NCBI RefSeq assembly: GCF_048564905.1
Contig: NC_132989.1
Coordinates: 100,356,257-100,420,256 of the forward strand
Source of the DNA: Vicugna pacos
Lineage: Eukaryota > Chordata > Mammalia > Artiodactyla > Camelidae
DNA: 64,000 nt
Direction: 5' to 3'
The position numbers and the translations under genes are program-made. The number at the start of each line of letters is the position of its first letter. The stretch's first letter is position 1. Shown piece by piece: positions 1-12,259 of the stretch. The notes beneath the pieces were generated by a model. The model was not told the origin of the DNA, made no database searches, and saw only the letters and a program-made list of their open reading frames with translations.

Positions 1-110
1 AATGAGACATTTATTAATTCCTTTGTTTTGGGGTCAGAGATAACAGTACATGGATTTCGACTGTGTGGAAGGTCAGAGCCCCAAACTCCCATGTTGCTCA
101 AGGGTCAATC

Positions 111-120
111 ACATATATAT

Positions 121-178
<58 letters not shown>
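111..178. repeat. Compound AT/AC/AT microsatellite
   Basis: A short AT run is followed by about ten AC dinucleotides and then about sixteen AT dinucleotides. The open frame crossing it encodes only His-Thr and Ile-Tyr runs, so it is not a gene. Confidence 0.95.
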
Positions 179-180
<2 letters not shown>

Positions 181-1071
181 TACTCTTATTCAAAATAAAT
201 TAAAACTTATCAGAGATAAAAAGTCAAATTCATCTTTAGCAGAATAAACTGTATTTAGTAGAGAATAAGTTATTAGTAAACATTTTATTGAAGAAAAGTA
301 CTCTGACTATGGACCAGCTGTAGATAAGGCACAGACAGTTATTTATAATATATTTGAAAGGTGGCATTTTTTACCTTCAATGTAAGCAGACATTATACTT
401 TCTTTACCTCAAAGCAAAAAACAGAGTAAAACTTAAAGGGAGAAAAAAAAAATCTCAAAAAATGCTACACTAGTCATTTGCTGAGTATGTTTCAATAAGC
501 ACAAAATAGTTCACATAAAATAGCTAAATTTTTAAAAAGATACAATGTTACTAAGCTTGGAATGAATGCCTATTTACTTTTCTGTATAAATAAAGAGTAT
601 CAAAGCAAGTGAAACATCATCCATTTCATGATCAAATGAAAATATTTGGTGTGGAGAAAATGTTTCCCTAACTTTAAGCACTCTAAATTCACCAGCTAGA
701 CTTATTTCTATAATCATCTTACTCTGCTTTCTGAACACATGGCTCTGCTGCCTAATGGAAAGTAAGTATTTCATCTTGAAGATTGAAATCTAGATTTTTA
801 GTTTAATCATTCACCAGAGAAACATAGTAAATTATTACAAAGGCAGAATTATATCTGATGGTGAAGTGTAGAAAGAACTGTACTTTTTGCAGTTGCAGGA
901 ATTCACTGTTGTTCAATTTAATAGTAACTTGAAATGGTCCATATTTGCAGTGTTTTATGGACAGGTTAGGATTTTATTACGTGCAACCCCTAAATTAATT
1001 TAAATTTATGAATTAAGAATTTGTCAGTTCATATTTTTGTCTGTCTAGGCATATTTTCAACCCTGGGTCCC
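179..1071. other. Unassigned AT-rich DNA
   Basis: No repeat family, RNA gene or plausible exon is recognised here. The one frame of about 66 codons (minus strand, 574-774) has no recognisable domain. Confidence 0.6.
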
Positions 1072-2456
1072 ATTTTAATTTTGTAAAAGCATACAGAGAT
1101 ATAATCCACATTTCACAAATTTAACTTTTAAAATGTACTAATCAGTGATTTCTAGTATAGTCATAGTGTTATGAGGCAATCATCACTATCTAATTTCAGA
1201 ATATTTTCAAAGCCTCATAGAGAAGTCTCACACCCATGAGCAGTCCTTATGCATCCTCTCACTCTCCCTAGTCCCTGGCAAATATGAGCAAACTTCTGTC
1301 TCTAGTAATTTACTTATTTTGACCTCTCATAAAAAAGAATTCATAAAATATGTTTCTTTTGTGCTGACTTCTTTCACTGAGCCTGCTTTTCTCATGGTTC
1401 ACCCATTTGTGGATGGTATCAGAACTTTATTCATTTGTATTGCTGAATAAATATGCCACATTTTTCTAATCTATTTCTGTTTCCTAATCTATTTCACAGG
1501 TGATGGATATTTGGGTTGTTTACACTTTGGGCTACTATTAAGAATGCTATCATCATTTGTGTGCAATTTTAGCATGGACACATATTTTCAGTTCTCTTGG
1601 GTATATACCTAGGAGTAGATTTGCCAGATCATATAGGAACATGTTTAACATTTTCAGAAATAGCCAAATTGTTTTCCAAAGTGGCTATACCATTTTAAAT
1701 TCCTATCAGCATTGTATGAGTCTTAATTTCTGTCATTTTTGCCAAAACTTATTCTGCCTTTTTGCTTCTAGCCATCCTAGCAGATGTGAAGTAATATTTT
1801 ATAGAGGACTGATTTGCACTTCTTCCAGGTATAATGATGAGCATCTTTCCATGTTTATTGTCTATTTTTACACATCTTTTATAAGAATATATGTCCACAT
1901 TCTTTATCTCTTTTTTCTTAAAATGGGGTTATTTACTTTTTTATTGTTAAGTTTTAAGAGTTCTTTACATATACTAGATACAGGCCTCTTGCCATATATA
2001 AGATTTGGAAATATATACCCCAATTCTGTGAGTTGTCTTTTTAATTTCTTGATAGTTTTCTTAAAGCAAAAAAGTTTTTTGACTCTGAAAAGGTCCAGTC
2101 TGTCCAACAGTTTCTTCTGTGCTTTATTTGTGCTTTGGATATCATATCCAAAGCAAACATTGTTTAACTCAAGATCATAAAGATTTCCTCATGTTTTCTT
2201 CTAAGAGTTGTATTATCGTAGCTCTTACATTTATGTATGTGACAGATTTTGAGTTAATTTTTGTACAGGGGATGAGGTAAGGGTTCTTTTTCACTTTTTA
2301 TATATGGAGACCCAGTGGTACCAGTACTATTTGTTAAAATGATTATTCTTTTCCCATTAAATTGTCACGACATATTTGTTAAACATTGATCAACTATAAA
2401 CATAATGATGTGTTTTTAACTTTGAATTGTATTCAACTGATACATAATTCTATCCC
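1072..2456 (-). mobile_element. Old L1 (L1M type): ORF2 C-terminal part and 3' UTR
   Basis: Read on the minus strand this is the last part of L1 ORF2 followed by the L1 3' UTR. The plus strand shows the antisense wording common to L1M copies: a CCATTTGTGGATGG-like stretch, TGGGTATATACCTAGGAGTAG, GCCATCCTAGCAGATGTGAAG and AGCTCTTACATTTATGT. The copy is well diverged and its reading frame is broken many times, as expected for an insertion predating camelids. The 207-codon frame at 1557-2180 lies on the antisense strand and is an artefact. The right end meets the 5' end of a plus-strand L1 within about 15 bases, so the two probably derive from one inverted insertion. Confidence 0.9.
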
Positions 2457-5400
2457 TATTAAAGGATAAGGCTGTCAGAGAGGGCGACAGCAAGATGGTA
2501 GACTAGGAGATCCTAGCTCTCACTTCCCCCTCAAGAAAACAAAAAACAATGATTTAACAACTACTGCTGGATGCACAGTTAAGAAGATGCAGCAACTCAG
2601 TGGAGGATTAAAAATGACAACAGCCTCATAGAAATATTTAGGAAGCATTTAACCTGAGTCACCTCAGCCCCAGGCCAGCATAGTTTGGCATCAAGGTAGA
2701 AACCCTTGGCCATGGCTTCCCCACTAGAGAAAAGACGAACAAGAGGTTACACACAGCCTTTGCCACAAATAACCCTGCATTCTTGGCTAACATTGCACGC
2801 ATAGACAGAGCTGCCTGAAGTTCATGCTACTGTGCCTGCTGGAGTGTGAGTCACTGCTGCATCAACCCTTGAGCCAGAGCCACGATTATTACCTCTGGAA
2901 AAGAAGCCTTTACTAAGCCCCCTGAGACTGGAGCTGTCACTGCAACCCTTCAGAGTCACAGTTTCCATACCCACCCACTTGGCTTGGTACTGGCACTGCT
3001 GTGTGCCCCTCCTAATGGCAGTCTCATAACCAATGTCCCTGGACCTGACACTGGATCTGGCACTGCACATGCCCCAATCAACTGCTGCCTTCATGCCTAC
3101 TCATAGATAATGTATTTTCCCACAAAAATCACTTGTAAGTATAAAAGAGGTGACTTCTTCAAATGCACAGACACCAATGCATGGCACCAAGGAACATGAC
3201 AAATCAAGGAACTCAGACATCATTAAAGGAGTACAATACATTTCTAGTAACTGTAGAAATTGCCTGACAAAAAAATCAAAATAACTATTTTAAAGAAGTT
3301 CAGTCCACTACAAAGAAACACAGATAGAATATTTAACAAAATGAAAAAAGCAATAATTGAACAAAAATAGAACTTCAATAAAGAGATAAAAATCACAGAA
3401 AAGAACAAAAATTCTAATGCTTAAGAATACAATTTATTGAAAAATGCAATAAAGAACTTCAATAGAAAATTCAAGGAGACCGAAGAAAGAACACAAATTT
3501 GAAGAAAAGTCATTTGAAATTATTGAATTAGAGCAGAAAAAGGAAAAAAAATGGAAAATAATGAAGAAAGCTAAAAAGATTTATGTGACATTATTAAATA
3601 AATCAATACACATATAATGCGAGTGTCAGACAGACACAGAAAAGGAAGAGGCAGAATGCTTCTTCAGAGAAATAATGCCTAGAAACTTACAAAATATTGG
3701 GAGGGAAATAAATATCCAGATTTGGGAAGTTCTAAAGACCTGAAATAAGATCAGCTCAAAATAGACTACAGCACATGGCACATTATAATCACATTGTCAA
3801 GTGTCAAGGAAAAAGAGATAATTTTAAAAGCATCAATGCTACCATAAGACTATCAGTGGACTTCTTAACAGGAACACTGCAAGCCAGGAAAGATTAAAAT
3901 GATATACTTAAAGTAATGATACAAACAAACAAGCAAAAAACCCTGCCAACCAAGAATATTATACATGGCAAAACTATCCTCTAAAAAATTAATGAGAGAT
4001 AAAATCTATTCTAGATAAAAAAAACTGACCTACCTTACAAGAAAAGCTAAGGAAGTTCATCAAATTAAAATGAAAGCATGTTGCAAAAAAGCAATATAAA
4101 GCATATGAAAGCATAAATCTCACTGGTAAATGTAAATATACAGACACATACAGAGCAATGTAACACTGTAATATTGAGGCATAAATTAATTTTAACACTA
4201 ATATAAAATTAGAAGATAAAATTTTGTTGGTGGTTACATAATACAAAAAGAATCAAATATTGCTACAAGAACACAAAGTGCTAGGAGCAGGGAGCAAAAG
4301 TGCAGAGCTTGTGTATGCAATTGCATTCAACTTAAAATAGATACATAAGATAACTTTATACAAGCCTCAATTTACCTAAAAAGAAAAAAAGGACTATTTT
4401 ATATATATAAAATATATATATAAGAGAATGAGATGAGAATAAAAGGAAATTGCTTCAAAAAATTTTCAAATAACAAAGAAAACAGCAAGAGGCAAGGAGA
4501 GAAATTAAACTGTAAAACTGACAGAAAACAGTTAACAAAATGTCAATAGGAAGTCCTAACCAATCACACATTATTTTAAATGTAAATGCATTAAACTCTC
4601 CAATCAAAAGGCATAGACTGGCTGAATGAATTAAAAAATGAAGATCCAGTAATATTCCATCTACAAAAGACTGACTTTATATGTAAGGATATACAAAGGC
4701 TAAAAGTGAAGAGAGAAAAATATATCCTATGCAAATGGTAACAAGAGAAAGCAGGGGTGTCTATACTTAACTCACACAAGCTAGACTTTAGGTCAAAGCT
4801 TTTGTAGAGAGAAGAAAGGTTACTACATAACAGCAAAAGAAAGGGTCAATTCAACAAAAAGACATAACAATTATAAATCTGTATGCACCCAATTATATAA
4901 GCACATATTGCCAGATGTGAAGTGAAAATTTGAAAGAAATAGCATAATAGTTGAAGATTTCAATAATGGATAAAATACGTTCAGTATGAATAGAACATCC
5001 AGACAAAATTTAATTAAAAAAAAACAGTTGACGTGTACAACATAGTTCAAATTGACCTTACTGACATATTCAGAACTTTCCACCCAGAAGACGACACATT
5101 CTTCTTAAATGCTTGTGGAACATTTCCAATGAAAAATCACATTTTAGGTAACAAAAATAACCTTAACAAATTTAGAAAGATCAAAATCACTTGGTTATCT
5201 TTTCTAATCACAATTAAGTAAACTAGTAATCAATAACATTAAGAAAATAGAAAAATTCATAAATACATAAAAACTAAAGAACATTCTCTTGAACAGTCAA
5301 TAGATCAAAAAGGAAATCAAAAGGAAATTTTTTAAAAAATCACAAAACAAAAGAAAACAAATCACAACATACCAAAACTTATATGATCCAGCAAAACTGT

Positions 5401-6359
5401 AAGAGCAAAGTTTACAGTAAGTGCCTACGTTCAAATAGAAGGATAATCTCAAATAAACAGCGTAATTTTACACTTCAAGGAACTAGAAAAAGGAAAAATG
5501 TTAGCCCAAAGTTAGTAGAAAAAAAGAAATACTAAAGATTAGAGAATAAATAAATCAAGAATAGAAAACGATAGAAATAAAACAAGAAACTAAGACTCGG
5601 TTTTTGAAAAGACAGACAAAATTAGCAACCCCTTGGCTAGATTAGCCAAGAAAAAAAAAACAAAAACAAAAAGAGATACTATTCAAATAAATAAACTCAG
5701 AAATAAATCAGGACATGTTAAAACAAATGCCACAGAAATTTAAAAATAAACATCAGAAAGAACTATTATGAACAAATAAATATCAACAAATTGGATAACC
5801 TAGAAGAAATGGATAAATTCCTAGAAACATGCAACTTATCAAACCTGATGTTAAATGAAATAGAAAACTTAACACTCACCAATATCAAATAACTAGATTG
5901 AATCAGTAATAAAAACCTCCCAAAGAGAAACTCAGGACCAGATGTCTTCATGGGTGAATTCAACTAAACATTCAAAGAAGAATTAACAAAATAATCCTTA
6001 AGCCCTTCCAAAGAGCAAAAAGGAAGGAATGCATCCAAACTCATTTTATGGGACCAGCATCAGACTGATGCCAAAGCCAGACAAAGACACTATGAAAAAA
6101 TAAAACTACAAGTCAATATCCCTGAGGAACATAGAGGCAAAAATCATCAATAAAACACTACAAATTGAATTCAACAGCACATTAAAAGTATCATATATTA
6201 TGACCAAGTGGGATTTATTCCCTGGGATGCAAGAATGGCTTAACATATGCAAATAAATCAGTGTGATGTACCACATTAACAAATTTAAAGATAAAGCCAT
6301 TATCATCTCAACAGCTGCAGAAACAAAGTATCTGATAAAATTCAACATACTTTCATGAT

Positions 6360-6373
6360 AAAAATTCTCAACA
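6360..6373. repeat. Target-site duplication, left copy (SINE at 6374)
   Basis: AAAAATTCTCAACA, identical to 6533-6546. It belongs to the interrupted L1 ORF2 sequence, which resumes directly after the right copy. Confidence 0.95.
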
Positions 6374-6532
6374 GGGGGAGGGTATTGCTTGGCGGTAGAG
6401 TGCATGATTAGCACGCACAAGGTCCTGAGTTAGTCTCCAGTACCTCCACTAAAAAATAAAATAAAATAAAAAATTAATTTAAAAATACATAAAGAAACCT
6501 AATTACCTCTCCTTCTCAAAAACAATTTTTTA
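6374..6532 (+). mobile_element. Camelid tRNA-derived SINE (Vic-1 type), copy 1
   Basis: The G-rich head GGGGGAGGGTATTGCTTGG begins a tRNA-like body with an A-box-like TGGCGGTAGAG. The B box is decayed (GAGTTAGTCTCC near 6427). It is followed by CAGTACCTCCACT, an A-rich stretch, and the CTAATTACCTCTCC-like tail typical of this family. It lies in the old L1 and is bounded by perfect 14-base direct repeats, so it is a clean retrotransposition by L1 machinery. It is not a functional tRNA gene: the cloverleaf is not maintained. Confidence 0.93.
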
Positions 6533-6546
6533 AAAAATTCTCAACA
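6533..6546. repeat. Target-site duplication, right copy (SINE at 6374)
   Basis: AAAAATTCTCAACA, identical to 6360-6373. Confidence 0.95.
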
Positions 6547-7194
6547 AAATATGAGATACGTTTAAAAGATATGTCTCAACACAATGAAGATCATAAATGG
6601 TAAGCTCACAGCTAACATCACACATGAAGGTAAACAGTTGAAATATTCTCTTCAAAAATCAGAAACAAGACAAGAATGGACACTCTTTCTTGGATGTCTC
6701 TCGCAGAGCAATTAGACAAGTAAAACAGTTAAAAGCCATCAAAACTGGAAAGCAAGAAGCAAAATTATCTCCATTTGCAGATGACATGGTCATATACATA
6801 GAGAATCTTGACTTTTCACCAACAAAAAGCTGTTAAAACTAATAAATAAATTCAGTAAGGTTGCATGATACAAATCAACATACAAAAATCAGTTGCATTT
6901 CTATATACAATGAACCTTCCAAAAATGAAATTAAGAAAATATCCCATTCAAATAGCAACAAAAATAATGAAATACTTAAGAATAACTTAACCAAAGAAGC
7001 AAAAGTCTTGTACACTAAAAATTATATAACATCGATTAAATAAATTAGATAAAACACAGACAAATAGAAAAAAAATCCAAGCTCATGAATTGGAAGAATT
7101 AATATTGTTAAAATGTCCATACTACCCAAAGTGATACTCATATTCACTACAATCCCTATCTAATTCTCAGTGACATTCCTTACATAAATAAATA

Positions 7195-7495
7195 CCTAGA
7201 CGTGCATATCAAAGGAATAATTTCAATGAGCCCAGGCCCTTGCATCTTCTCACACATAGAAGAGCACTAAATCCCCAACTTGAGATATCTGGTTTTCTTT
7301 AACTGAAGTGAACTTTTGATGTTCCGACTACCTGCTCTTTGTTGCATAGGCATATATCCTGGCTCCTCCCTTACCTCTTCAGAGCAGTCTTCAGAGCTCT
7401 CTGAGAGGCTGTCTCCAGGGCTTGAAGTGCTCAGAAAATTATCTGAATAAAACATAATTCTCAACTTTTAGGTTACGCATTTTTTTCATTTGACA
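7195..7495 (+). mobile_element. Fossil ERV LTR (artiodactyl type), solitary
   Basis: An LTR recognised by its 3' half: a GACTACCTGCTCTTTGTTGC stretch, GGCTCCTCCC, GAGAGGCTGTCTCC, a polyadenylation signal AATAAA at 7446-7451, and a U5-like end finishing in TTGACA. No internal viral region flanks it, so it is best read as a solo LTR. It abuts the broken right end of the L1 at about 7192; the left boundary is approximate. The family resembles artiodactyl ERV LTRs, but class and subfamily cannot be set without a library search. Confidence 0.72.
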
Positions 7496-9343
7496 TAATT
7501 ATGAAGTTATTGGTTTTCAGGCTACTGCAAATTTAGGAACAAAAGGATGGGATTAGGGTAAGTTAAAGTATTGCAAAGCTCGCCATTATTACAAAGATTA
7601 AGCATTTTTTTTCCTTGATTAAATACTCTCAGGATTGTTGCAAGCTTCTAATTTAATTTCCTAAGTTCTGAAGACATTGATTCTGACAAATTCCTTTTGT
7701 GCTCTCATTGCTTTTATATGAAGTGGATTTTGGGATGTCTTTACTCTATGATTAAAAAATTGTCCTTTAGGACCCATTTTTAAGGAACTTTTTTTCTGAT
7801 AACATAATTTTTATCTTTTAAATTCTAAAATGTATTAAGTGGCAGTGTTTTATGAAGATACTTGTGATAGATAACAGAGCATATGGACTATTACATTTTC
7901 TCATCTATTCCCAGTCCCCTTGATAAGCCATGTGGCTAATATGGTCAATAAAATGTAAGCAAAAGGCACATATCGTCATTAGTTGTCATGGCAGTTTATG
8001 GGTAGAAGTAGAGTTACCAATTCTTTTTCAAGTCATGGTTAAAGGTAGAAATCTGTGCCATGGACTGCCTGACTTCAGCAGTGTGCTTTGCAGAAAAATG
8101 CTTTATTTTCCCATTCTTAATTAGTTATGAAGAGTTTACACTTATATTCTGTTGTTCCAGGGTTAAAAATACAAATGATTGTACACATCTGTGTATAAGG
8201 GGTGGTGATTCTTAGAACTGGTTAGAAATCAGTGCCTCTCCCCCCAGTCTTCACTCCTTAGTATTCTTAGTTATAAAATGCAGATTCACAGAAGCATCTC
8301 TCAATACCTAACTACTAGAGATTCCCTGAACCATCTTGTATTCCTCAAGGCAGTCCTACACTGAGTTACATGTAATAAGAGTTATAAGGTGTTATAAGCT
8401 GTATAAAAGTTAAAAGATGTATTAATGTACCCTACCCAATGCAGTAGATTGAATTCTAAAGTCTCTTTAAATGATAGCTAGCTCACTTAAATATTCTCAG
8501 TGGTGGGCAATTAATTACATGGTGATAGCCTCTGTGGTTGTGACCTGTAAGTCTCAAAGAGAGTCTTTATGTGGTTTGAAAATAAGTCTTTCCTCTCCAT
8601 CCTTTCCCTAGTCATGGGCAAATTTCCTACAGTGGACGTGGAATAGCTCTAACATTCTTTACAGCATACTGTGATCATTCTTAAATTTTCATTTAATAAC
8701 AAAACAAAAATGTTAATTAAGAAAAGAGGTTATATTTAGTCTTGACATTATTACTTAACAGGAGGATTTTTTAAAATAAAGTTATTATTCGTCTAATGAA
8801 TTCCAACAGCCTCACACAGTCTCAGTATAATGTTACACATTTTGGGGGGGGAGAATTTCTTTTAAAAAAATCACAAATAATGTTTCCAAAACAATGTATA
8901 TCCAGAGGAAATAATGAGGATATGGAGCAATAGCATGCTTAATATTATTAAGTGTCCTCTGCTGGAACACTGAATCCTGAATAACAAAATCTCTGTGAAT
9001 TTTTATAACTAAAGAAGCTTCTGTAATATTGTTAGAATATATCAAACAGAAGATGCCAATGGGTGAATTAAATATAAACCAAAAATATTAAGATGGCTCT
9101 AATATAATATTTGCAATTAAAAAAGAGCAGGATCAGTGAAGGAAAAATGAGGTAAATAAAATAGCAAATATTTACCAATGTGCAGAAATAGATTTCACTA
9201 GATATGGATACCTACCCACATGTAAGTGAACAGGAATATTAAATGCCAAACTATCCTAGTTCTCAGATTCACAAAAGTAAAAAGATGGCCATTGAGTTAA
9301 GCACTTACAAGACATTATTCATTATATAGTTACCTTGGAGTAT
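7496..9343. other. Mostly unassigned DNA; possible LTR-like fragment 7905-8120
   Basis: The stretch around 7905-8120 (CCATGTGGCTAATATGGTCAA, then a GTAAGCAAAAGGCACATA-like part) faintly resembles MaLR-type LTR wording, but too little is preserved to name it. The rest shows no recognisable repeat, RNA gene or exon. Confidence 0.45.
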
Positions 9344-9480
9344 ATTAGTCTTCTATTGCTTCGTAACAAATTAGCACGAATACAGCAGCATAAAACCTCA
9401 GATCAGCACCTTTACCTGTGAGTCTCATAAGGTTCTCCCAGGGATCTTCAGCACAGTAAGCAAAGATCTGTAACCATCAA
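9344..9480 (-). mobile_element. MLT1-type MaLR LTR fragment
   Basis: The plus strand reads TATTAGTCTTCTATTGCTTC followed by GTAACAAATTAGCACGAATAC, the reverse complement of the conserved 3' end of MLT1 LTRs (ERVL-MaLR). It is an ancient, strongly decayed fossil. Its upstream part (to the right) is lost or unrecognisable; some of 9480-9700 may belong to it. Confidence 0.7.
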
Positions 9481-12259
9481 ACACGAGGAACAAAGGTGTC
9501 ACACCCAACCTCAGGAGAAGCATATTCTTTAGTCCACATGCCCTGGAAAACTAATCTCAATTATTTGGTTGCAAATCTTTTTAGTTGGAGATGTTCACTT
9601 CTATCCAATGAGAACTCCACTCCTCGTCTAACTTTTTTGATCTACAGCAGGGTCACACAGTTCAAAATTCTCATACTCAGAATAGTGTTAGTCATTCTTT
9701 GACTGTTGTCATGTTTGAAAATTGTGCTTGTTGAGTCCGTCGGTAGGGAGATACTGAAATGAAGTATATTATTATGTTAGAGGGTATATTAGTAGTGTGT
9801 TAGAGCAGTATATTAGTGGATAAAGCCTTTGAAAGATAGGAGTGGAGAGAAGCAGAATTAGGCAGTGAATGCCTTTGTACCTTGAAACCTCATTAATCTG
9901 TTCTAGCAAGTGTATTATCTCTTGCACAGCAGCTGCTAGCCAGAAAACTACTTAGCTGATGTACTGTTAGTCTTTGAATCATGTTTCAGGATATTTTTCT
10001 TCAGTGGCCAGAACACTGAATAAAACTTGAGGTGTAATAAGCATCTCTATTCCTGCATTCTTAAGATTCCCAAGCCTAGCACTTCTTCGCTACTCAACCC
10101 AGGTTGTAATATTGTTTGTGATTTGCTATATTGGTCATTGATTGAGATGGAGAAGTGAGTTTCAGAGGCTTCCACTTAATCTTTCTCTCTGTAGTAGCTT
10201 TTACCCCACAATATAAGGATGAATGTTGAGAAGTCCTACAAGTGCCAATTGTCACCCTGAATTATACATTTGAAAACCCAGAAGATACACTCTCAAGATG
10301 ACTTTACCCAAGATTCTATTCATTACCTTGTTCCTATGTAATTTTCTTCTAACAAGGGAGGGGCACAAGTGGGGAGATCATGGCATTTTTGCTCTCCAGG
10401 GGTATCCACTTACATGTTCCTGGCCCACACATAAAAGTTCCAGGTTTTCAAACAAAGGCACGAACTTGGCATTGCAGACCTGCATGGGCTGAAGCTGCAA
10501 TAGTCTTCAAAGCTCAAGGACTCCAACTAATGAATTCTGGATTTGATCTTTGTTTTGTTTTGTTTTGTTTTTCTTTTTCTTTTGAAAGATAAGGACCCTG
10601 TGCAAGCTAACACAGAGACCCTCTTGGACCTCAAATTTAGTTGCCAATGAGTCCTTAAACACCCCTACCCTTTCATATCTCTCTAAATCACATCAATAAA
10701 ATTTAATAACAACCCATCAATCCCATGGTTCTTATATATTTTATTCCTCTCCCTTCACTTTTCAAATGACTGAATCATTGTAACAGGCTGGGTATTCATC
10801 TCCATTGGAACATAATCAAATCAACTCAGGTGAAAATTTCAAAAACTGAATAACAATCTTTTATCAAGGATTATCCATGCTCCACATACTTTATATGACT
10901 AGTCTTCACTATCAGCCAGACCTTGAGAGATACAATCCTAAATCCTCATTTTACCGACTTGAACCATTCCTCATACCAGCTGTATTAGTTTGGCTCTTTG
11001 GGAAGCAGAAAATGAGAGAGAATTAGGGATGTAAGCATTTTATTATGAAAGATAAAAGGGACAGGAGAAATAATTATGAGAAAAAGCTTTCAGACTAAGC
11101 ATCAGACTAAATCTGAAACCTTAAAGGAATGTGGGAAGGAAGTGAAATTAGTCAGGAAGACCCACCAACAGTGACACATATTTGACAAAGACTTCACAAA
11201 ACCAACGGGGAATTCTAAAGTAAACATGACTCTTCTGAGAAGTCCCGTATTCAGCTGAGATAGACAGGCACTGAAACTCTTGAACTAGTCAGTCATCAAC
11301 TAGGGACTGTCCTGGAAAGCTGAGGTAGAGCCTGAAAATACTGCAACCAGAGATAATCCACTACTTTCATTCTTTGCAGCTAAATAAATTCTTTCTTAAA
11401 GCAAGATGTGAATAGCATAACTTTATGGTTATCACAGCAATGCACAATCCATATACAACTATCATAAACTTTGCTGTGCAAATAGTTTTTGTTTGGTTTC
11501 AATTTCACTTTCAACAAGAACATTTTTCAAAACGCAAAGATTAAATTATTTTCTAAATATTAATACCCATGGTACAAAAGCTAAGAAAGGATATACTATA
11601 AAAAAATTCTCCTATATGTCAACCGCAAGTTCAGTTATTTTCTTCAGAAGCAACTACAATTACTATTTTTCATGGGTCCTTCCAGAGAAATTATACTTTT
11701 ATGCGCACAAAGTCTAAGTATCTATATATGTATATATGTATGAAGAAACCAACCCAATTGGCTTGTGATCCAGCCCTCACTCGATTATTGGAATTTGCTC
11801 TTGGGAAAAGAAAGAAGACAGGAAGCCTGATTAATACCCTTGTAAGCATGTTGATTATTGATCTACAAGTAAAGGGGATAAAGGTAATTGCTAAGAGGAG
11901 AGTTCAAATCTAAGCAATGCTTGTAGCATCACACCCTGCTTTATGATTGCTGATGGTAAGCAAAACTTCAGTCTATAGATATATGAAGAATATACCTTCA
12001 TTAAAAGTGGATACATAACTTTCTGGAGTTATTAAAAAGAGATATTTTATAACCTAGGCACTTCTTGATGTGTCAGATAATTCATGTGCTTCATAAGAGA
12101 TCTTATCCACTCTAGGCAAGAGAGTCCACATCCAGTGATGGAAGGAAAGACCTGGGGAGAACTAAGTAGGACTTACAATTATCTCTTGACATTTTGTAAT
12201 CTAAAAATTATTAGTAATATAGGTAAGATCCTTAATTCATAAGAGTTTCACTTGACAAT
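9481..12259. other. Unassigned DNA with a (TTTTG)n tract
   Basis: A (TTTTG)n simple repeat lies at 10549-10572. A slightly less AT-rich patch at 10300-10680 carries two overlapping 64-70 codon frames without recognisable domains. 10985-11345 reads like an old interspersed repeat, but I cannot name it. No gene is supported. Confidence 0.5.

Larger units (their letters stand above)
2470..7192 (+). mobile_element. Old nearly full-length L1 (L1M type): 5' UTR, ORF1 relic, ORF2 relic to late RT
   Basis: The 5' UTR begins near 2470 with GACAGCAAGATGGTAGACTAGG. The ORF1 relic covers roughly 3160-4060, including the antisense-recognisable stretch CCATAAGACTATCAGTGGA and a lysine/asparagine-rich coiled-coil composition. 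The ORF2 relic runs from about 4540 through the endonuclease (GCACCCAATTATATAAGCAC region) and reverse transcriptase (GCAGATGACATGGTCATATA near 6777, from the box encoding the catalytic FADD-type motif) to about 7190, where the element stops short of the ORF2 end. All frames carry many stops and indels; the longest sense frame is about 60 codons, so it makes no protein. A camelid SINE sits inside ORF2 at 6374-6532. The missing 3' portion matches what lies in opposite orientation at 1072-2456. Both parts look equally diverged. Confidence 0.92.

Noticed and set aside
1557-2180. 207-codon open frame
   Set aside because: It is the antisense strand of an L1 ORF2 C-terminal region; the translation is low-complexity Phe/Ser/Leu-rich and matches no protein.
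2822-3094. 90-codon minus-strand frame, Ser/Arg/Gly-rich
   Set aside because: It lies antisense in the L1 5' UTR, a region of more balanced composition where chance frames are expected.
6106-6420. 104-codon minus-strand frame
   Set aside because: Antisense of L1 ORF2, continuing into a SINE.
6374-6450. tRNA-like sequence with A- and B-box resemblance
   Set aside because: It is the head of a SINE, with a decayed B box, a SINE tail and target-site duplications; not a tRNA gene. The same holds at 38799, 48772 and 61314.
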